Notes under the pieces: model-generated
What the model was told of the DNA's origin: nothing
The model's input: only the letters and a program-made list of their open reading frames with translations
The model's database searches: none
Made by a program: the position numbers and the translations under genes
Assembly (NCBI GenBank): GCA_022559845.1
Contig: CM040124.1
Location: 70,455,491 to 70,519,490, forward strand
DNA: 64,000 nt
From: Amorphophallus konjac
Lineage: Eukaryota; Streptophyta; Magnoliopsida; Alismatales; Araceae
Direction: 5' to 3'
Shown: piece after piece, positions 32,390 through 43,865 of the stretch
Position numbering within the stretch: the stretch's first letter is position 1
Layout of the letters: every line of letters begins with the position of its first letter

Positions 32390-33224
32390 ATCTCCCGTAA
32401 AGGGGTTAATACAGCTCGAGCAAAACAATGAAGTTAGATAACGATGCAACAAACAAACAAGCTAGATCAGAACTGGAGGTAGGAGACAAGGAGCAAACCA
32501 CACAGTACACTATGATTTTTAGGTGGTTCAGATGCAACAACTGCAACCTACGTCCACCCCTCACCGACCGTGAGGATTCACACACTATCTTGTTGAAGGT
32601 TACAAGATCAAGGCACACACACACACACTCGTGTGAGTTCAGAACTCCCACGAAGATGCACAAGCACCGAAACACAAAGAAGGGTGAAGAACAGAGGAAT
32701 CACTCACCCACACACATACACGGATCTTCGTAGATCCACACACACACAGATGTTTGAATATTACAAGAACACAAAAAGAAAGCCCAGCAAGATTGGAATG
32801 GAAAACACAAAAAGAAAAATTCAGATTCAAGCTCCCCCTTAGTTGATGAAGAGGGTTTTGGATGCAGCTTGATCTCCTCTTGGCTCGAGATTGATCTGCT
32901 CTAGATGTTGCTTGAAGATGGATGAAGATGGATGAAACTCTTCCTTCTCGGAGCACTGTTCATGGCTACAGTACCAGCTCTTGAATCTCCCCCTTGATAG
33001 CTTCATTTTGGTTTCCCTTGATTAATTAGGGTTACAAGCCTCAAAGAGATATTTTTATAACTCTTGAATGGTCAAGAGACAAGCCAGGAACCAGATCCAC
33101 AAATCATTGGAAGATTGGTGGCTTTGGGATTAAACAAATCCTTGAAGAGAGACTTCCCACGTTGAGAACAAAAAGTCAACAATAGGGGCTTTTTGAGGCT
33201 GGCGCTCTACCTGTGCAAAGGGGC

Positions 33225-33304
33225 GGTCGACCGGAATTTTTTAGGGAGTTGACCATTCGTTGCTGGGAGAATCGGTCGACCGCTAGAAGCTGGCAGTCGA
33301 CCGC
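33225..33304 (-). repeat. GGTCGACC-type dyad pairs in TE-C U3
   Basis: Sites at 33225/33247 (22 bp) and 33274/33295 (21 bp) repeat the TE-E layout with fewer units. Confidence 0.75.
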
Positions 33305-33599
33305 TGGTTGGGTTTTCTGCAAAAATTAAAAGGTTAGCAAATCAAATATAATATATGAACGAACAGTTTATGGCTACCTTGTTCCAATCAAGGTGAGTGA
33401 TTTTAAGCTTAGCCTGGGTTGTTTAGAACCCAAAACAAAGATTTATGCAATTGGACGGGTTCAAAACCTTGAGCTTATTACATGGTTAAGTGGGCTTGAA
33501 AGCGTGTTGAATTTTAACTTGATACTAGAAGTATAGCACGTGATAAAACATATAACCATGGGTTTTGTTATGATCAAAATCACTTGGATAAACTCAACA

Positions 33600-34364
33600 A
33601 TGGTGAAAGGGATCTACCTGCCGATTTAATATGCCTAGACATGAAGGATTATAATGTTATACTAGGAGCCGATTGGCTATCCACACATAAGGCAACTGTT
33701 GATTGCTGAAACGGCAAGGTAACTTTTAAAGAAATCTTGGAACTTGTCTACACTAGTCCTCGGAGTCGAAACAAGTCACCCCTTATTTCGGCTCTCCGAC
33801 CTAGTAAGCTCTTGAGGAAAGGATGTGTGACTTTCATAGCATTTGTGATCGCCACGAAAGTGAAGGAGTCTAAGATAGAAGACATCCGAGTGGTTCGGGA
33901 GTTTCCCAATGTATTCCCAGAAGATTTGCCTGGATTACCCCCACAAAGAGAAGTGGCCTTCACCATCGACCTTGTCCCTGGTGCTGGCCCAGTTTCTAAG
34001 GCACCTTATAGGATGTCCCCCGCCGAGCTCAAGGAATTAAAAGAGCAATTGATAGAGCACTTGAAGAAAGGATTCATCAGACTGAGCACTTCCCCGTGGG
34101 TAGCACCCGTGTTATTTGTCAAGAAGAAAGATGGGTCGATGAGACTCTACATCGACTATCGGCAGTTGAACCTGCTTACGATCAAGAACAAGTATCCACT
34201 GCCAAGGATTGATGAATTATTTGATCAGATATCTGGATCCAAATATTTCTCCAATATTGATATCAGGTCAAGATACCACCAACTAAGGATCAAGGATGAG
34301 GACATTCATAAGACCGCATTCTGGAGTAGGTCTGGGCACTATGAATTTGTTGTTATGCCTTTTG
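33600..34364 (+). pseudogene. pol: TE-F protease end and reverse transcriptase N-terminus
   Basis: The protease tail reads LDMKDYNVILGADWLS then a stop TGA near 33707. Reverse transcriptase follows: [49 protein letters not shown] and [13 protein letters not shown]. The usual CVDYRQLN and RSGYHQ are altered to YIDYRQLN and RSRYHQ. It stops at the peptide MPF where TE-G entered; reading resumes in register at 43866. Confidence 0.87.
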
Positions 34365-34616
34365 TGTTGAGCCCCCTAGGCACAAGCATGTGCTATGCTG
34401 ATTTGATGATAGCAATGCTATTTGGTTTTGATGATAGCAAGACAGTGAGTGCATTTGAGTGCATTTGATATTGTATTTTGATGATAGCAAATTCTATGCA
34501 TTCTGCATATTGATAGCAACATGAATGATGATGTTTAGCATTGATGGCATTTGCTCTTTATATATGTGCATTGCATCTGTCAGATATCATGTCTCTGCAT
34601 ATATCATGTCTGGGTA

Positions 34617-35145
34617 GCAAAGTCTATACACTGGACTGTGTAATTGTGCATCATGCAAGTCTATACATTGGACTCTCGTTCAAGTTCATGCATTGTCCTA
34701 GGCAAAGTCTGTACAGCGTCAACGCACTTCATTGGAAGTGTGTACAGCGTCAACGCGTGAAGTATGTATAGCCGTGTCATATGCTCCTAAGTCTATGCAT
34801 TACTGTTCATGTATCAGTCTTCATCAAGTCTGTACATTGACACGCCAACATCTTTGAGTTCTGTACATTGCTTCAGGAGCTTCAAGTCTACACATCGCTT
34901 CGCTTCATGAAGTCTATACATCCACAGTTAAACTTGAAGTCTGCACATTGGTCTTCGATTTTAATGTCCATACATTGGGCGTTTACATGAAGTCTATACA
35001 TTGTTGTTTGCATTGCAAGTCCATACATTGGACTGCTCTTTGAAGTCTGTACATCAGACTGGTATATTAGGTCTGTACATTGGCTTCACATCTTCAAGTC
35101 TGTACAGCCGTTTGCTTTGGATTTCATGTCTATACATTGCACTGT
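34617..35145 (+). repeat. AAGTCTRTACATTG motif array in TE-G U3
   Basis: About 17-20 copies of AAGTCTRTACATTG or variants, spacing mostly 25-45 bp. It is the same motif in the same sense as the TE-B array although the LTRs otherwise differ. The 3' LTR copy lies at about 41427-41955. Confidence 0.88.
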
Positions 35146-35149
35146 TCCT

Positions 35150-35905
35150 TTCATCTTCGTGCTGTTCATGTTCACAACACTTCGTGTTGATTTCCATGCT
35201 TGACAGGAAAACTTGTATGAGGTATACTTCGTGTTGTTCTATCCGTGTCATCTTCTGTCTTCGTGTTGTTTTCACTTCGTGCAGTCTTCTCCTAGTGTTG
35301 TCCTAACTTCGAGTCGTTTCTTTGTATTCTATCTTCGTGTTGGTTTTTCGCTTTAGACTTCGTGTCTTTCTCGCTTTGACCACACTCCGTGTCGATTTCA
35401 ATTTTCGTCTTCGTGTTGTTTTCAACTCGTGTCGGTTACTGTTTCGTCTCCGTGTTGTTTCATGACTTCGTGTCGTGTTTCCTAGACCTCGTGTCGTTCT
35501 TGTTTTGTAACCACACTTCGTGTCGGTTACTGTTGTTTTTGTGTCTTCGTGTCGTGTTTCCTAGACCTCGTGTCGTTCTTATTTTGTAACCACACTTCGT
35601 GTCGGTTACTGTTGTTTCTATGTAGTGTGTGTTTCTGTCACTACTACACTTCGTGTCGTTCTTATTTCACTTCGTGTCGTTTCCGTATTATGTCTTCGTG
35701 TTGTTCTTCCTAGACCTCGTGTCTTTCATATGTTGAAACCACACTTCGTGTTGGTTTCTGTTTTGTCTTTGTGTTGTTCTCTGTGTAGTGTGTGTTTCTG
35801 TCACCTCTGCACCTCGTGTCGTTCTCGTTTCACTTCGTGCTGTCTCTGCGTCTGAGTCTTCTTTGTTATTTCTATCTTCGTGTTGTTTCGTTCTAACCTC
35901 GTCCA
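35150..35905 (+). repeat. CTTCGTGTCGT motif array in TE-G U3
   Basis: More than 30 copies of TTCGTGTCGT or TTCGTGTTGT occur, separated by T-rich spacers and longer repeats such as TTCCTAGACCTCGTGTCG. The 3' LTR copy lies at about 41960-42715. It follows directly on the first array. Confidence 0.85.
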
Positions 35906-36129
35906 GGTTTCTTCTAAAATGTTGTTCTTCTGATAAGTCTATACAGAGTTGTTCTTTAAACTGATGACTTATCCGATACTCTGTTTAACAGGTGCTTTGA
36001 TCGTGAAGCTTAAGGAGGGCACGTGATCCAAGGTTGAAGGACTGACAGAATGTTGACACGTGGCCAAATAGCTGGGTGGGAAATGCGGAGGACACACACG
36101 CCCAGTGCTGCCCTCCTGCTGGCTGCTGC

Positions 36130-36138
36130 TATATATAT
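36130..36138 (+). promoter_or_regulatory. TE-G TATA box
   Basis: TATATATAT in GGCTGCTGC...GAGCC context, followed by a purine-rich leader. The 3' LTR counterpart is at 42940-42948. Confidence 0.65.
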
Positions 36139-37052
36139 GAGCCTCCTTCCACAGAAGAAGGTAGATCGAGTTGGCGAGAAGAAAAGCTCATACAGAGAGC
36201 CACGATCCAGATAGAAGAAGAAGAAGAAGAAGAGAAGAAGAGCAGAGAGTGAGAGATTAGCGAAAGAAGAAGAGAAGTGCAGCAGAGAAGAAAGAGAAAG
36301 AGAGAGAGTGAAGAAAGAGAGTGAGATCGAGGGAGATCTGTTCACTGGACCGTGGATCAAATCCAGGCCAGTCAGCTCTTTAAGAGCCATATTGTGCTTT
36401 ATCGTTTACAGCTTTCCGATGCTGTTATATTGTATTTTGTTTTCCATTTTACATTTCCTTTCAAGCTGTTAGTCAGCGGATTGGAGAGGTGCTGCCTCTG
36501 GACGGCTAAGCTGTATTGCCCAGCGGTTTGCAGTGGAGGATTCCACTGGACAGCAAGCTGTGTTGCTCAGCAGGCAGTGGAGGTTTCCACTAGACGGGTA
36601 AGCTGTAATCCCCAACAGTTTGCAGTGGTGGATTCCACTAGACAGCAAGCTGTGTTGCTCAGCGGGCGAGGAGGATTCCTCGGACGGCAAGCTGTGTTGC
36701 CCAGCTGTTGTATGGCAAGCTGTGATGCCCAGCTGTTCAAGCTGTGAGTCAGCAGGAAGCCACACTCGGGTTGAGTGTGGGGTGGATGTAGGTCTGCTGG
36801 ACCGAACCACCTAAAAACCCTTGTGCATTGTGGTTTGATTTGTTCATTTGTGCTTCCGCTAGATGAATGCATAGGGGCGCTCCATGTGTCTGCTAACTGG
36901 TAGAACAGAATAGTTGATTAGCTTTCAGATTTGGTAAATCTGTCTAGTTAGCATCATAGTTCCTTTTTAAGCGAAATTTTATATTGGGTGAAAGTTTTTA
37001 TAGGCCATATTCATTCACCCCCCCACTGAATACTAGCACCGAACCCAACAAT

Positions 37053-37064
37053 TGGTATCAGAGC
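37053..37064 (+). other. TE-G primer binding site (initiator-Met tRNA)
   Basis: TGGTATCAGAGC begins 3 nt after the 5' LTR end. Confidence 0.92.
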
Positions 37065-37260
37065 GGGTCTCTGATCTATCAGATCTAACAATCTGCAGAG
37101 GATCCTGCTAGCTTCTGGTGCATTTCAGAGTGGGTCTTTTGAAATCGTGTGTTGCTTCACTGACTTGTGCTTTGCTTTGCTCATTTGTTTTTGGTGTTAT
37201 TTGAGTTGATTCATTGTGCTTGATTAGTGTTCTTCCTAGAACTCTTATTCTATCTAAAGC

Positions 37261-39104
37261 ATGGAACTCACTGTTGATCCTCCAAAGTTTGAAGGTTCAG
37301 GGTTCTACAATTGGTTTAATCAGTTCAGAGAATATGTGATGCAAACTAATCCAGATCTGTGGATAGTCATTGCACACAGTTCCTATGAAGTTCCAAAGGA
37401 TGAATCCTTATGGAAAACTTCAGACAGACAAAAATTCTCTGATAATCAGAAGGCCCTGGAGCTAACTCAAAGGGCTATAAACACTGACAAGTTTCCATGT
37501 GTAGTTAATTGCTGCAGTGCTTCCGAAGTGGTCGAGATGATAGCAAGCAGCAGAACCCAGGATAAAGAGAATTGTCTCATGGCAACAGAAGAAGACGAAG
37601 ATTATGAGGAGGACACTTCATCACAGGTAAACTCTGATACTAATAATTTTTCTCTGAAAAATATGATTGAATTGAATGAGCATTTATTGAATAAATATGA
37701 TAGACTGAAATCTGAAAAGAGAAAAATAAGAAAAGAAATGTTGCATGAGGTTAGAAGTCTGAAATCTGAAAATGAAAACTTGAAATCTAACATAAATAAA
37801 GAAAAAGATGAGTTGAACAAGTTGAAATCTGAGAATGAAGATCTTAGAAACAAACTCATCGGTGAAAATAATTCTTGTAAAGCATGTGCCATTCTCGAAG
37901 ACATGATTAATGATTTTGATTCTGATGACATTCTTCAAAAAGAACAAATCAAATCTCTAAAAGAAGAAAATGTCTACTTGAAGGATCAAAATAAAAGGCT
38001 AATGGTTCTTAATACTGTCTTCTCTGAGAAATGGCTGTCAATTGAAAAAGGAAAATCTGTTGTGAAGGAAAATGAAAACAACATTGAAATAAAGGTTCAA
38101 CAAGAAAATGAAACTCTGAAGAACCTGAATGATGCTTTGCAACAGCAGCTAATTGCATGTGAATCTGAGCTATCCAAGTATGAAGTGAGTATTGCTTCAT
38201 TGAATTATGAAATTGAAAATCTGAAAAACACTCTGTCTAAATTTGTCAAAGGTAAAAATAGTTTGAATAAACTACTTGGCTCAAATGTGAAAAGTTCAGA
38301 ATGTGCTAGTACCTTAAAATGTATTTCATCTAAGAAATCTCAGAACAATAAGCACAGGGCTGAACAAAAAAAAAGGAAAATTGCTGTGAAAAATCTTCTC
38401 ATAAAATTCAATTTAAAAAGGAAAAGAATGTGCAGTGTTTTTATTGTAATAAGATAGGTCATATGATGCATGAGTGTAAGATGTTTGAATTAGATGACCT
38501 AGCTACTACTACTGCACAAAAAGTTTCTGCTAGAAATTATGTTTTTCAAAGAAGGAAAATAGAGTGTTTCCACTGTGACAAGATGGGCCACATTCCAGCT
38601 CATTGCTGGCATGCCCAGGGAAAGAAAGTCAACTTAAAACTTGTAAATTTCCCTGCAAGTGAAACTGCTTCTGGTAAAAGAACCCCAGCATGCTTCGAAT
38701 GTGGAAAGCATGGCCATACAGTCAAGGACTGGTGGCATGCTCAGGGAAATAGATTGAACTCTAAGTCTGTAAAATTCCCTGCTCTCTATGATTCTTGTTT
38801 TGAATGTGGAAAACCTGGCCACAAAGTTTCTGACTGCTGGATGGCAGGTTATGGAAAACAATATGTTCATGCCAACAATAGAAAATTTCATGTTAATGCA
38901 CAAAGACTTCATGCTAATACTTGTGTGCATAACAAGAAAACAAAGCATGTTGCTTCCTGTTATTATTGTGGGCTATTTGGACATTCTATGGTTGATTGTT
39001 TTCTGATGGAATATGATGATAATTCTGCTAAGAAACTGTTCAGTACACCTGATAGGGGCAGTACAGGACCCAAGACTGCTTGGGTTCCTGCAAAATCACA
39101 TTGA
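37261..39104 (+). pseudogene. gag: TE-G Gag with five zinc knuckles, one frameshift
   Basis: From ATG 37261 the first frame gives a gag N-terminus (GSGFYNWFNQFREYV, NPDLWIVIAH) and a long coiled coil (about residues 140-350). A homopolymer run AAAAAAAAA at 38366-38374 or a nearby A run shifts the frame; the second frame (open to 39104) holds CFYCNKIGHMMHEC, CFHCDKMGHIPAHC, CFECGKHGHTVKDW (last cysteine replaced by W), CFECGKPGHKVSDC and CYYCGLFGHSMVDC. It ends GPKTAWVPAKSH at TGA, the gag/pol boundary position. No pol follows. The protein would coat element RNA. Confidence 0.88.
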
Positions 39105-39607
39105 ATGACATGCTGCAGGTGTGCCTTGGAAATGAATAGAAGGGGTTAACCAAGGCACTCAAGAAAGAAAACCCCAGGACTCAATTCAGGTCAGTTCTGA
39201 AATCTGTTTTTAAATTCTATTATCTGAAATTGTGAGCATGAAAAATGTGAGCTTCATGTTGATTTGCTTGATTGATTGTTGATGATCTCTCCATGTCTAG
39301 CTGATCAGTCTGTATTCCAGACTCAGCTATTGAATTCATTTCTGCATATATCTGATGCTCTTCTCTTGCTATATGTTGAACTGAAATTGAATGCTTCGCT
39401 AAGCATATTCAGTTGATGCACTATATATGCTTTGTGTCAATGCATTGCATGCTTGTATTTGAATGCATACTTGGACTAAGTGTGAATGGTTCATTTAGTG
39501 TACACAGTCTATGCATGTGTCTTATGTCTGCATACATCATTTGCATGACTGTCATTGAAGTTGTTCAATGCATGTAGGACTGCTTTATGTTGCATTGTCT
39601 TGCATAA

Positions 39608-39716
39608 CCCTGGTATATCAAATGGTAAGCTACTAAAAGGCAGGGAAATCTGTCTGGAGGTTCTTACTATGTGTGAGATGGTCCTTGAGACCAGGTTCTC
39701 TGCCAAGTACCAAGGG
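39608..39716 (+). ncRNA. Candidate structured RNA element, copy 3 (TE-G)
   Basis: 109 nt. Closing stem CCCTGGTA (39608-39615) with TACCAAGGG (39708-39716), one bulged A. Hairpin AGGCAG/CTGTCT (39638-39643/39650-39655). Hairpin TGGTC/GACCA (39679-39683/39689-39693) within an outer GAGA/TCTC. Unpaired TATCAAATGG and CTGCC are shared with the other copies. Confidence 0.65.
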
Positions 39717-40374
39717 TCTAGTCCTCATGAAGAACAGTGTACTGCATAGCATATTTTTGCATCATGGTGTCAGGGGGAGCTGAGAGGTTCTATTCAATTC
39801 ATTAAATCCTATTCACTTCTCAGTGTTCTCATTCAAATGATTCATATTCTTTGACATCAGTTGCTCATTGAACCATATTGCCAATTGCTATCCTTTCCCC
39901 ATTTGTTTACTAAACAACAGCTTTGCATATGGTTTAGTACATTGAATGGTGATTATTGCAACTGTTCACTTATAAGAATTACATCTACAAATTGAAAAGA
40001 ACTAAAGGTTTAACCTTTATAAATTGGAGAGTTAAGTGTCTGCACTTCAGAATTTGAGATAAAAGAAAACTTTTATAGCTCTTAATCTTTGTCTCATAGC
40101 TAAAATAGAAAAAGTTTTTTGTAATGCCTAAATGTGTTGAACTGGATATGTCTAGAACAGGCTAATAAGAGTGTGTACTGATTTTTTTTAAACAATCACT
40201 CTAAAAGAATTAAGGGCAGCAGTAAATAAGATCATTAATGTTAAGAACTGAACATTGTGACAGCGCAATGGTTAATTACACTGAGAAACTGTGAACTCCT
40301 CCAATGAAGCAGGAAAATTCACATGTCATGAAGTGCCTCAAGCTAACTTTGTTCATAGGGTCAAATCTATAGGG

Positions 40375-40550
40375 GGAGTCCTCACCAAGTAACTGAGAGT
40401 ACTGGCCTCTAATCAAGGTGTACCCTTAATGTCAACAGTGAAGACTATTCCTTGTAGGTCTTGATCTGAAATAGATCTAGTAGTTTATGCCTAGTAACTG
40501 GGGGTACCTGCCTCTGATCAAGGTGTACACCTAATGTCAACAGCATAAAT
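40375..40550 (+). repeat. Diverged tandem duplication in TE-G non-coding region
   Basis: Two copies about 115 bp apart each hold AGTAACTG, a GGTAC-like block, CTGATCAAGGTGTAC or CTAATCAAGGTGTAC, and TAATGTCAACAG. Confidence 0.75.
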
Positions 40551-41160
40551 GCCACTGATCTATTTACTTAGTTCAGGCTCTGGAATTTGAAAAATGAAAA
40601 TCAAACTGCTATAACCCCTTGAAATCAAATGTCATTGAGTGAAAATTATTTTTCTCAATACATGTTCAAGTTGCCTCTCTGGAATTTCCTTGTTTAGACA
40701 CAAAAGGGTATTATTTCAGACTTATCTATTAATACCATGTGCCCTAGATTTATTGCTATAAATGGAATCTAAAACTCTTTTTCAGGGGTCAGGTTCTTTA
40801 CTCTAGATTTATCACTGTTAAACCTGAATTTTTGAAAATTGTATGTTGCTGATTCTTATACTTTAACAGTTGTTTATAATCATGCTTCCTTTCTGAACCT
40901 ATGATTTAGCTGTTATCAAGTGATCTTCCTACCTTTTCTACCTTGGTTATCTGTTCATATTCCTTCTCAAAGGGGGAGCTTTTATTTAGGGGGAGAAATA
41001 ATTCAGGGGAGTCTTACATTCAGGGAGAGAATGTTCTAGAGGAATTTGCATGCATATTGCACTTTGCACTCATATTTTTTACTATTTTTCTCTTTTTGAT
41101 CATGTCAAAGGGGGAGAAAAATTTGTGTGTGACTCACTGTCACAGTGTGTTGCCATCATC

Positions 41161-41174
41161 AAAAAGGGGGAGAA
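41161..41174 (+). other. TE-G polypurine tract
   Basis: AAAAAGGGGGAGAA directly precedes the 3' LTR, identical in core to the TE-A and TE-B tracts. Confidence 0.88.
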
Positions 41175-43860
41175 TGTTGTGCCCCCTAGGCACAAGCATG
41201 TGCTATGCTGATTTGATGATAGCAATGCTATTTGGTTTTGATGATAGCAAGACATTGAGTGCATTTGAGTGCATTTGATATTGTATTTTGATGACAGCAA
41301 ATTCTATGCATTCTGCATATTGATAGCAACATGAATGATGATGTTTAGCATTGATGACATTTGCTCTTTATATATGTGCATTGCATCTGTCAAATATCAT
41401 GTCTCTGAATATATCATGTCTGGGTAGCAAAGTCTATACACTGGACTGTGTAATTGTGCATCATGCAAGTCTATACATTGGACTCTCGTTCAAGTTCATG
41501 CATTGTCTTAGGCAAAGTCTGTACAGCGTCAACGCACTTCATTGGAAGTGTGTACAGCGTCAACGCGTGAAGTATGTACAGCCGTGTCATATGCTCCTAA
41601 GTCTATGCATTACTGTTCATGTATCAGTCTTCATCAAGTCTGTACATTGACACGCCAACATCTTTGAGTTCTGTACATTGCTTCAGGAGCTTCAAGTCTA
41701 CACATCGCTTCGCTTCATGAAGTCTGTACATCCATAGTTAAACTTGAAGTCTGCACATTGGTCTTCGATTTCAATGTCCATACATTGGGTGTTTACATGA
41801 AGTCTATACATTGTTGTTTGCAGTGCAAGTCCATACATTGGACTGTTCTTTGAAGTCTGTACATCAGACTGGTATAGTAAGTCTGTACATTGGCTTCACA
41901 TCTTCAAGTCTGTACAGCCGTTTGCTTTGGATTTCATGTCTATACATTGCACTGTTCCTTTCATCTTCGTGCTGTTCATGTTCACAACACTTAGTGTTGA
42001 TTTCCATGCTTGACAGGAAAACTTGTATGAGGTATACTTCGTGTTGTTCTATCCGTGTCATCTTCTGTCTTCGTGTTGTTTTCACTTCGTGCAGTCTTCT
42101 CCTAGTGTTGTCCTAACTTCGAGTCGTTTCTTTGTATTCTATCTTCGTGTTGGTTTTTCGCTTTAGACTTCGTGTCTTTCTCGCTTTGACCACACTCCGT
42201 GTCAATTTCAGTTTTCGTCTTCGTGTTGTTTTCAACTCGTGTCGGTTACTGTTTCATCTCCGTGTTGTTTCATGACTTCGTGTCGTGTTTCCTAGACCTC
42301 GTGTCGTTCTTGTTTTGTAACCACACTTCGTGTCGGTTACTGTTGTTTTTGTGTCTTCGTGTCGTGTTTCCTAGACCTCGTGTCGTTCTTGTTTTGTAAC
42401 CACACTTTGTGTCGGTTACTGTTGTTTCTGTGTAGTGTGTGTTTCTGTCACTACTACACTTTGTGTCGTTCTTATTTCACTTCGTGTCGTTTCCGTATTA
42501 TGTCTTCGTGTTGTTCTTCCTAGACCTCGTGTCTTTCGTATGTTGAAACCACACTTCGTGTTGGTTTCTGTTTTGTCTTCGTGTTGTTCTCTGTGTAGTG
42601 TGTGTTTCTGTCACCTCTGCACCTCGTGTCGTTCTCGTTTCACTTCGTGCTGTCTCTGCGTCTGAGTCTTCTTTGTTATTTCTATCTTCGTGTTGTTTCG
42701 TTCTAACCTCATCCAGGTTTCTTCTAAAACGCTGTTCTTCTGATAAGTCTATACAGAGTTGTTCTTTAAACTGATGACTTATCCGATACTCTGTTTAACA
42801 GGTGCTTTGATCGTGAAGCTTAAGGAGGGCACGTGATCCAAGGTTGAAGGACTGACAGAATGTTGACACGTGGCCAAATATCTGGGCGGGAAATGCGGAG
42901 GACAGACACGCCCAGTGCTGCCCTCCTGCTGGCTGCTGATATATATATGAGCCTCCTTCCACAGAAGAAGGTAGATCGAGTTGGCGAGAAGAAAAGCTCA
43001 TACAGATAGCCACGATCCAGATAGAAGAAGAAGAAAAAGAAGAGAAGAAGAGCAGAGAGTGAGAGATTAGCGAAAGAAGAAGAGAAGTGCAGCAGAGAAG
43101 AAAGAGAAAGAGAGAGAGTGAAGAAAGAGAGTGAGATCGAGGGAGATCTGTTCACTGGACCGTGGATCAAATCCAGGCCAGTCAGCTCTTTAAGAGCCAT
43201 ATTGTGCTTTATCGTTTACAGCTTTCCGATGCTGTTATATTGTATTTTGTTTTCCATTTTACATTTCCTTTCAAGCTGTTAGTCAGCGGATTGCAGAGGT
43301 GCTGCCTCTGGACGGCTAAGCTGTATTGCCCAGCGGTTTGCAGTGGAGGATTCCACTGGACAGCAAGCTGTGTTGCTCTGCGGGCAGTGGAGGTTTCCAC
43401 TGGACGGGTAAGCTGTAATCCCCAGCGGTTTGCAGTGGTGGATTCCACTGGATAGCAAGCTGTGTTGCTCAGCGGGCGAGGAGGATTCCTCGGACGGCAA
43501 GCTGTGTTGCCCAGCGGTTGTATGGCAAGCTGTGATGCCCAACTGTTCAAGCTGTGAGTCAGCAGGAAGCCACACTCGGGTTGAGTGTGGGGTGGATGTA
43601 GGTCTACTGGACCGAACCACCTAAAAACCCTTGTGCATTGTGGTTTGATTTGTTCATTTGTGCTTCCGCTAGATGAATGCATAGGGGCGCTCCATGTGTC
43701 TGCTAACTGGTAGAACAGAATAGTTGATTAGCTTTCAGATTTGGTAAATCTGTCTAGTTAGCATCATAGTTCCTTTTTAAGCGAAATTTTATATTGGGTG
43801 AAAGTTTTTATAGGCCATATTCATTCACCCCCCCACTGAATACTAGCACCGAACCCAACA
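41175..43860 (+). repeat. TE-G 3' LTR
   Basis: Starts TGTTGTGCCCCCTAGG (one base different from the 5' LTR start) and ends GAACCCAACA. It has the same internal order as 34365-37050 and equal length. Followed by duplication TTTTG. Confidence 0.93.
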
Positions 43861-43865
43861 TTTTG

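Larger units (their letters stand above)
15731..33599 (-). mobile_element. TE-C: decayed Copia gag-pol retrotransposon, split by TE-D and TE-E
   Basis: Reading right to left: 5' LTR (33599-32116), initiator-Met primer site, gag (32051-31315, 29600-28851, 19234-18879), protease, integrase, reverse transcriptase and RNase H (end 15731). Gene order with integrase before reverse transcriptase is Copia. TE-E splits gag at 29601-31314 and TE-D at 19235-28850, each with an exact 5-bp duplication. Several stops and two frameshifts make it inactive. No 3' LTR matching the 5' LTR was found. Confidence 0.85.
32116..33599 (-). repeat. TE-C 5' LTR
   Basis: In sense it starts TGTTGAGTTTATCC (33599) and ends GGGACTTCA (32116), 1484 bp. 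In order: GGTCGACC-type sites (33304-33225), TATA-like TTATAAAA (33060-33053), the CCTCAC/GTGAGG hairpin with GGGTGGACGTAGG (about 32575-32550), GAACCACC, and the candidate RNA fold (32389-32281) in U5. No second LTR of this family is in the window. Confidence 0.85.
34365..37050 (+). repeat. TE-G 5' LTR
   Basis: Starts TGTTGAGCCCCCTAGG and ends GAACCCAACA. In order: first motif array (34617-35145), second array (35150-35905), TATA box (36130), purine-rich leader, inverted copies of GTTGCTCAGC-like segments (36500-36740), CACACTC/GAGTGTG hairpin and GGGTGGATGTAGG (about 36760-36792), GAACCACC. Confidence 0.93.
39105..41174 (+). other. TE-G non-coding region in place of pol
   Basis: Just after the stop, GCAGGTGTGCCTTGG matches the TE-B sequence at its gag end, so both keep a remnant of the gag/pol junction. 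The rest has no credible ORF. It holds the candidate RNA fold (39608-39716), a diverged duplication (40375-40550) and repeated GGGGGAG tracts near 39771, 40371, 40969, 40988, 41108 and 41165. Confidence 0.7.
34365..43860 (+). mobile_element. TE-G: complete gag-only LTR retrotransposon (TR-GAG type)
   Basis: Two LTRs of exactly 2686 bp flank 4124 bp. Duplication TTTTG is exact at 34360-34364 and 43861-43865. Primer site (37053), gag (37261-39104), 2.1 kb non-coding region, and polypurine tract before the 3' LTR all fit the plus strand. No enzyme domain is present. LTRs differ by scattered substitutions, roughly 1-2% by eye, so insertion is fairly recent. The architecture parallels TE-B, but the LTRs are a different family. 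Confidence 0.94.

Noticed and set aside
35389..35855. ORFs rich in RVV, LRVV and SCC in the TE-G LTR
   Set aside because: By-products of the TTCGTGTCGT array in the U3 region, upstream of the TATA box.
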